DNA of 64,000 nt from Streptomyces sp. NBC_01549 (GTDB lineage Bacteria > Actinomycetota > Actinomycetes > Streptomycetales > Streptomycetaceae). This document shows positions 61,061-64,000 of this stretch, piece after piece. The number at the start of each line of letters is the position of its first letter. Positions within the stretch are counted from its first letter, which is position 1. The stretch lies in NCBI RefSeq assembly GCF_026339955.1, contig NZ_JAPEPW010000001.1, positions 3,870,501 to 3,934,500 on the forward strand. Reading direction: 5' to 3'. Position numbers and translations under genes: made by a program. Below the pieces are notes generated by a model. The model had not been told where the DNA came from. It was given only the letters and a program-made list of their open reading frames with translations, and made no database searches.

Positions 61061-61957
61061 ATGAGGAGCAGCAACCCGGTCTTCTCGCGACGGGGATTCA
61101 GCCGCGACAACGGCTACGCGGGATTCAACGCGGCGCCGCAGGCCGGGGGACCCGCTGTCGGCACGCAGGCCAACCCGTACGCCCAGGGCAACCAGTACGC
61201 CCAGGGTGGCAACCCCTACGCGCAGAATCCTTACGCCCAGCAGGACCTGCAGCACGGTGCCCCGCCGCAGGCACCGGTCTCCACCGGCCGGATGACGATG
61301 GACGACGTCGTCATGCGCTCGGCCATGACGCTCGGCACCGTCACCGTGGGCGCGATCCTCGCCTGGGCACTGCTTCCCGTGTCCAGCACCAGCTACGGGC
61401 TCGCCATCGGCGCCGCGCTCGTCGCCTTCGTCCTCGCGATGGTGCAGTCCTTCAAGCGCACGGCCTCGCCCGCGCTGATCCTCGGTTACGCCGCCTTCGA
61501 GGGCGTCTTCCTCGGGGTCATCAGCGAGATGTACAACAGCCGGTGGAGCGGCGCTCCCTTCCAGGCCGTGCTCGGCACCATGGCGGTATCCGGAGCGACC
61601 CTTCTCGTCTACAAGGCGGGCTGGATCCGTGTGACCGCGCGGTACGCACGCATCGGTATGACCATCGCGATCGCCTTCGTGGTCGTCACGGCGGTCAACC
61701 TGCTGCTCGTCGTCCTCGGTGTGGCCAACGACGGAGGACTGCGCAGCATGGGCCCGCTGGGTGCGATCGTCGGCATCCTGGCGATCCTGATCGGCGCGTT
61801 CTTCCTGACCCTCGACTTCAAGCAGATCGAGGACGGCATCGCGTACGGCGCGCCGAAGGAAGAGGCCTGGCTGGCCGCGTTCGGCCTGACCATGACCCTC
61901 GTGTGGATCTACATCGAGATGCTGCGGCTGGTCGCCATCTTCAGCGGCGACGACTAG
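61061..61957 (+). CDS. Bax inhibitor-1/YccA family membrane protein
   Basis: The 298-residue protein has a 90-residue hydrophilic N-terminus with repeated Asn-Pro-Tyr-Ala-Gln motifs, then seven transmembrane helices of the YccA/BI-1 fold: MTMDDVVMRSAMTLGTVTVGAILAW, LVAFVLAMVQSF, FEGVFLGVISEMYN, AVLGTMAVSGATLLVYK, IAIAFVVVTAVNLLLVVLG, GILAILIGAFFLTLDFKQIE. The family is linked to ion (calcium) leak or protease regulation in other bacteria; the role here is not known. GAGGAG lies just before the ATG. Confidence 0.93.
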   Translation: MRSSNPVFSRRGFSRDNGYAGFNAAPQAGGPAVGTQANPYAQGNQYAQGGNPYAQNPYAQQDLQHGAPPQAPVSTGRMTMDDVVMRSAMTLGTVTVGAILAWALLPVSSTSYGLAIGAALVAFVLAMVQSFKRTASPALILGYAAFEGVFLGVISEMYNSRWSGAPFQAVLGTMAVSGATLLVYKAGWIRVTARYARIGMTIAIAFVVVTAVNLLLVVLGVANDGGLRSMGPLGAIVGILAILIGAFFLTLDFKQIEDGIAYGAPKEEAWLAAFGLTMTLVWIYIEMLRLVAIFSGDD

Positions 61958-61994
61958 CCGGCCCCACCGGCCGAACGGGCGGGTGACCGACCTG

Positions 61995-62027
61995 AAGGGC
62001 CCGCGAACCGACGGTTCGCGGGCCCTT
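61995..62027. terminator. Strong terminator after BI-1 gene
   Basis: Fifteen-base perfect arms AAGGGCCCGCGAACC (61995-62009) and 62013-62027 flank GAC, ending in TTT. It lies 37 bases after the BI-1 stop and before the convergent DUF4287 gene. Confidence 0.9.
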
Positions 62028-62062
62028 TGCCATGGGGGATGCCTGGTCCTGGTGGTGCGCGC

Positions 62063-62293
62063 TCAGAGCAGTTTGCGCGCGGCCCTCCTCAAGTCGTACT
62101 CATGAATGATCGCCTTGGCGTGGCCGTACGCGAGGTTGTGCTCGGCGCGGAGCCAGCTGACCTTCTCCTCGAAGCGGAAGAGGGCGGGGCCTTCGTCGAC
62201 GGTGCGCAGCCAGTCGGAGACTTCACGACCGGTGCAATGGGGAATGCGGGCGAGCAGATTGCGGTGGGTCTCCTGGGAGAACACTTGGGACAT
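62063..62293 (-). CDS. DUF4287 small protein
   Basis: The 76-residue hydrophilic protein (MSQVFSQETHRNLLARIPHCTG) belongs to the DUF4287 group: REVSDWLRTVDEGPALFRFEEKVSWLRAEHNLAYGHAKAIIHEYDL. The family is conserved in Streptomyces but has no assigned function. ATG 62293 has GGAGG six bases upstream. Confidence 0.85.
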   Translation of the reverse strand: MSQVFSQETHRNLLARIPHCTGREVSDWLRTVDEGPALFRFEEKVSWLRAEHNLAYGHAKAIIHEYDLRRAARKLL

Positions 62294-62396
62294 CGGCGCC
62301 TCCGGACGCAATGGGGTGTAAGCCGGTCCTTCACGCCACGGTGCCTGAGGGTTCGGTTGTTGGCAACAGTCCCGTCGCGGCGCGTAGTCTCGCGGC

Positions 62397-62708
62397 GTGC
62401 TTGATACGACGCCGCTGACCCGAGCCGTGGACCACTTCGCCGACCGGTTGCGGGCCGCGCCGCAGAGCCGGCTGCAACGGGGAGCCGCCGCGGAGGCGCT
62501 GGGGCTGGCCAGGGAGTTGGCACGGTGGGCGCAGCGTCTGGAGAACCCCGCGGCTGAGCCCTTGGAGATGCCGGACGCGGGGATGTTCGCCGTCGCTGAT
62601 CAAATCACCGTCGCGGTGCATGATTTGGCGGTCGTCCTGAGGGACGAGAAGGAGCTGGCGGAGGCGGTGTTGCTGGTGGAGGAGGCGCAGAAGAGAGCCG
62701 GGGTGTGA
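62397..62708 (+). CDS. Small helical protein of unknown function
   Basis: The 103-residue, largely helical protein (LTRAVDHFADRLRAAPQSRLQRGAAAEALGLARELARWAQRLENP; later ITVAVHDLAVVLRDEKELAEAVLLVEEAQKR) is not one I recognise. GTG 62397 follows TAGTCT (62385-62390) by six bases with no ribosome site, the leaderless pattern. Divergent from the DUF4287 gene. Confidence 0.72.
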   Translation: MLDTTPLTRAVDHFADRLRAAPQSRLQRGAAAEALGLARELARWAQRLENPAAEPLEMPDAGMFAVADQITVAVHDLAVVLRDEKELAEAVLLVEEAQKRAGV

Positions 62709-62732
62709 CGCTGGTTCGCCGGCCGCGGGCCG

Positions 62733-62799
62733 GTGGGGGCGTGTCGCGCCCACGAGGCGGAGCCGCACATGTCACGGCCCCGCGCCTCTTTCGGGGCGC
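62733..62799. repeat. Dispersed GC-rich intergenic repeat, copy close to 10255
   Basis: GTGGGGGC-TGTCGCGCCC-GGCGGAGCCGCA-ACA-CCCCGCGCC matches the repeat at 10255-10336 over about 60 bases with few changes. It separates two convergent genes. Confidence 0.6.
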
Positions 62800-62802
62800 T
62801 TC

Positions 62803-63597
62803 TCACAGGGACGCTATGACCCTGTCGGCCAGGATGTAGATGTTCTCCTCGCCGCAGGCGAAGGTCAGGGCGTAGGCGCCGGAGACGCCGGAGCCGCCGA
62901 GGAGGACCGGGGATTCGCCGGCGCGCAGGGCCGCGGCCAGCCGTTCCGCGGTCTCGCGGTGGCCGGGGGTCATGCACAGGGTCGTACCGTCGGCGAAGAC
63001 GTAGACGTCGAGGGTGCCGAGCGGGCCGGGGCGGACGTCCGTCAGCTCCGTGCGGGACTCGGCGAGCTCCTCCAGACAGGACACCGTGCGCTCGTGGTCG
63101 TTCACGACGGGTGACTGGACCGGGACGAAGTCCGGGTGCGAGGGGTGGCGACGGCGGGCCGCGGCCAGTTCGGGGGAGTCGCCCGCGTACTCGTCGGCGT
63201 CGAGGCCCGCCTCGGTGACCGGCTCCAGGGGCTCCAGGCCCACGAAGTCCGACGGGCGGGGCATGAACAGTTCGCTGTCGGGCAGACCGAGCAGCGAGGG
63301 CGTGTCCGAGGCGTCACGTGCCTCCTGGGCGGCCCAGAAGGCCCGCGCCTCGGCGAGTTCCCGCTCCCGCTCCTCGGCGAGCGCCTCGGTGACGGCAGTG
63401 CGTATCTCGTCCGCGTCAGCGGCCGAGCGTGCCGCCGGTACGAGGCCGTGTGTGGCCGTCGTGGCGCGGCTTGCGGCCAGTTCGTTGTGCAGGGCCGCGA
63501 CCTGCCGGCGCAGACCCAGCAGGGTGCGCAGAACGGCGACGCCCACGGCCGCGGTCGCGGCGGTGGTGAGCAGCAAAGCAATCGGCATGGCGCTCAC
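62803..63597 (-). CDS. Membrane-anchored protein with coiled coil, unknown function
   Basis: The 264-residue product has one N-terminal transmembrane helix (PIALLLTTAATAAVGVAVLRTLLGL), a coiled-coil region (RQVAALHNELAASRA; EALAEERERELAEARAFWAAQEARD), an acidic Pro-rich linker, and a globular C-terminal domain (FADGTTLCMTPGHRETAERLAAALRAGESPVLLGGSGVSGAYALTFACGEENIYILADRVI). I do not recognise the family. GTG 63597 has AGGAG seven bases upstream; ATG 63588 is an alternative. Confidence 0.75.
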   Translation of the reverse strand: MSAMPIALLLTTAATAAVGVAVLRTLLGLRRQVAALHNELAASRATTATHGLVPAARSAADADEIRTAVTEALAEERERELAEARAFWAAQEARDASDTPSLLGLPDSELFMPRPSDFVGLEPLEPVTEAGLDADEYAGDSPELAAARRRHPSHPDFVPVQSPVVNDHERTVSCLEELAESRTELTDVRPGPLGTLDVYVFADGTTLCMTPGHRETAERLAAALRAGESPVLLGGSGVSGAYALTFACGEENIYILADRVIASL

Positions 63598-63790
63598 TGA
63601 CGTACTCCTGGTTCAAGTCGACCCCCGACTTCCTACATCAGCTTGAAGGGCAAACCACCAGGCTGTCAGTGCGTAACGTCACGAATAGGACAGGACTTTG
63701 GGCCGGGTGTTTAGTCGCGTAACCCTTCCGACCTGCGTAAATCCCTCTCCGGGAGGAGATAGGTCACATCTTGGGGGGGATTGGATCACA

Positions 63791-63833
63791 AATCGGCCCA
63801 GAGTCCCGGTGGTTACCGGGATCCGGGCCGATT
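63791..63833 (-). terminator. Terminator after thiolase gene
   Basis: Outer arms AATCGGCCC (63791-63799) and 63825-63833 and inner arms TCCCGGT/ACCGGGA (63804-63810, 63815-63821) form an extended hairpin 50 bases after the thiolase stop on the minus strand. Confidence 0.8.
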
Positions 63834-63882
63834 CGGTCACGCTGGGCTCAGTGGTGGTCACCCATGGGGGACTGGCTGAGGA

Positions 63883-64000
63883 CTAGCTGAGGCGCTCGAT
63901 GACCATCGCCATGCCCTGGCCGCCGCCCACGCACATCGTCTCCAGGCCGAACTGCTTGTCGTGGAACTGGAGGGAGTTGATGAGCGTGCCGGTGATGCGG
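63883..64000 (-). CDS. Acetyl-CoA C-acyltransferase (thiolase), 3' end only
   Basis: The visible 38 C-terminal residues (RITGTLINSLQFHDKQFGLE and on) end with the catalytic thiolase loop CVGGGQGMAMVIERLS, where the Cys is the general acid/base residue. The rest of the gene lies beyond the window edge. Likely role is beta-oxidation or acetoacetyl-CoA formation. Confidence 0.88.
   Translation of the reverse strand, partial: RITGTLINSLQFHDKQFGLETMCVGGGQGMAMVIERLS

Overview
This window is Streptomyces chromosome. Base composition is very GC-rich with strong third-position GC bias, GTG and TTG starts occur beside ATG, -10 elements such as TAGGCT are common, and several family markers are diagnostic: two Rpf-type secreted muralytic proteins, a DivIVA-like 'cellulose-binding' coiled-coil protein, SUKH and YwqJ proteins, and a tRNA-Leu with UAA anticodon at 59433-59515 that matches bldA. 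The gene order (ppc, pth-rplY-prs-glmU, mfd, mazG, rpf, eno, divIC, DUF501, ppx, ndh, cfa, bldA, pobA) is that of the Streptomyces core chromosome, and part of it is shared with Mycobacterium and Bacillus. I see no prophage, insertion sequence, CRISPR array or biosynthetic cluster.

Layout. 1-7.9 kb: PEP carboxylase, a small membrane protein, then the minus-strand housekeeping group glmU-prs-rplY-pth and tRNA-Gln(UUG). 7.9-10.2 kb: a low-GC gene with two helix-turn-helix segments and a LAGLIDADG-like half domain, then an orphan sensor histidine kinase. 10.3-15.2 kb: a deaminase/SUKH cluster resembling parts of polymorphic toxin-immunity systems, whose largest gene carries a one-base frameshift. 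15.4-20.2 kb: DivIVA-like coiled-coil protein, a DUF485/sodium:solute symporter pair, and an MFS efflux pump broken by an amber codon. 20.6-24 kb: MacB/FtsX-like ABC transporter. 24-29.4 kb: DUF2079 membrane protein and mfd. 29.4-41.2 kb: mixed accessory stretch with a truncated TetR regulator, a SCO6745-type protein, an antitoxin-like protein, several lipoproteins, two GNATs, a decayed Rpn-type nuclease gene, a membrane-anchored M16 peptidase, a DUF1906 glycosidase-like protein and a BMP-like protein.

41.3-55.5 kb: SurA-N lipoprotein, mazG, a flavohemoprotein-like gene containing a TTA codon, a P450, two rpf genes (the second preceded by a ydaO/c-di-AMP riboswitch), eno, divIC, DUF501, ppx, ndh (with a Rex operator far upstream) and cfa. 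55.5-59 kb: a second ABC transporter paralogous to the first. 59.4-64 kb: bldA, pobA, a Bax-inhibitor-1 family membrane protein, three small genes of unknown function and the 3' end of a thiolase gene.

Regulatory themes: cell-wall and developmental control (bldA, rpf genes, c-di-AMP riboswitch), redox control (Rex site at ndh), probable leaderless transcription at many genes (TANNNT 6-7 bases before the start codon), and a dispersed family of GC-rich intergenic repeats. Four genes appear broken (deaminase-SUKH fusion, MFS pump, TetR, Rpn nuclease); each could be real decay or, for the one-base cases, a sequence error.
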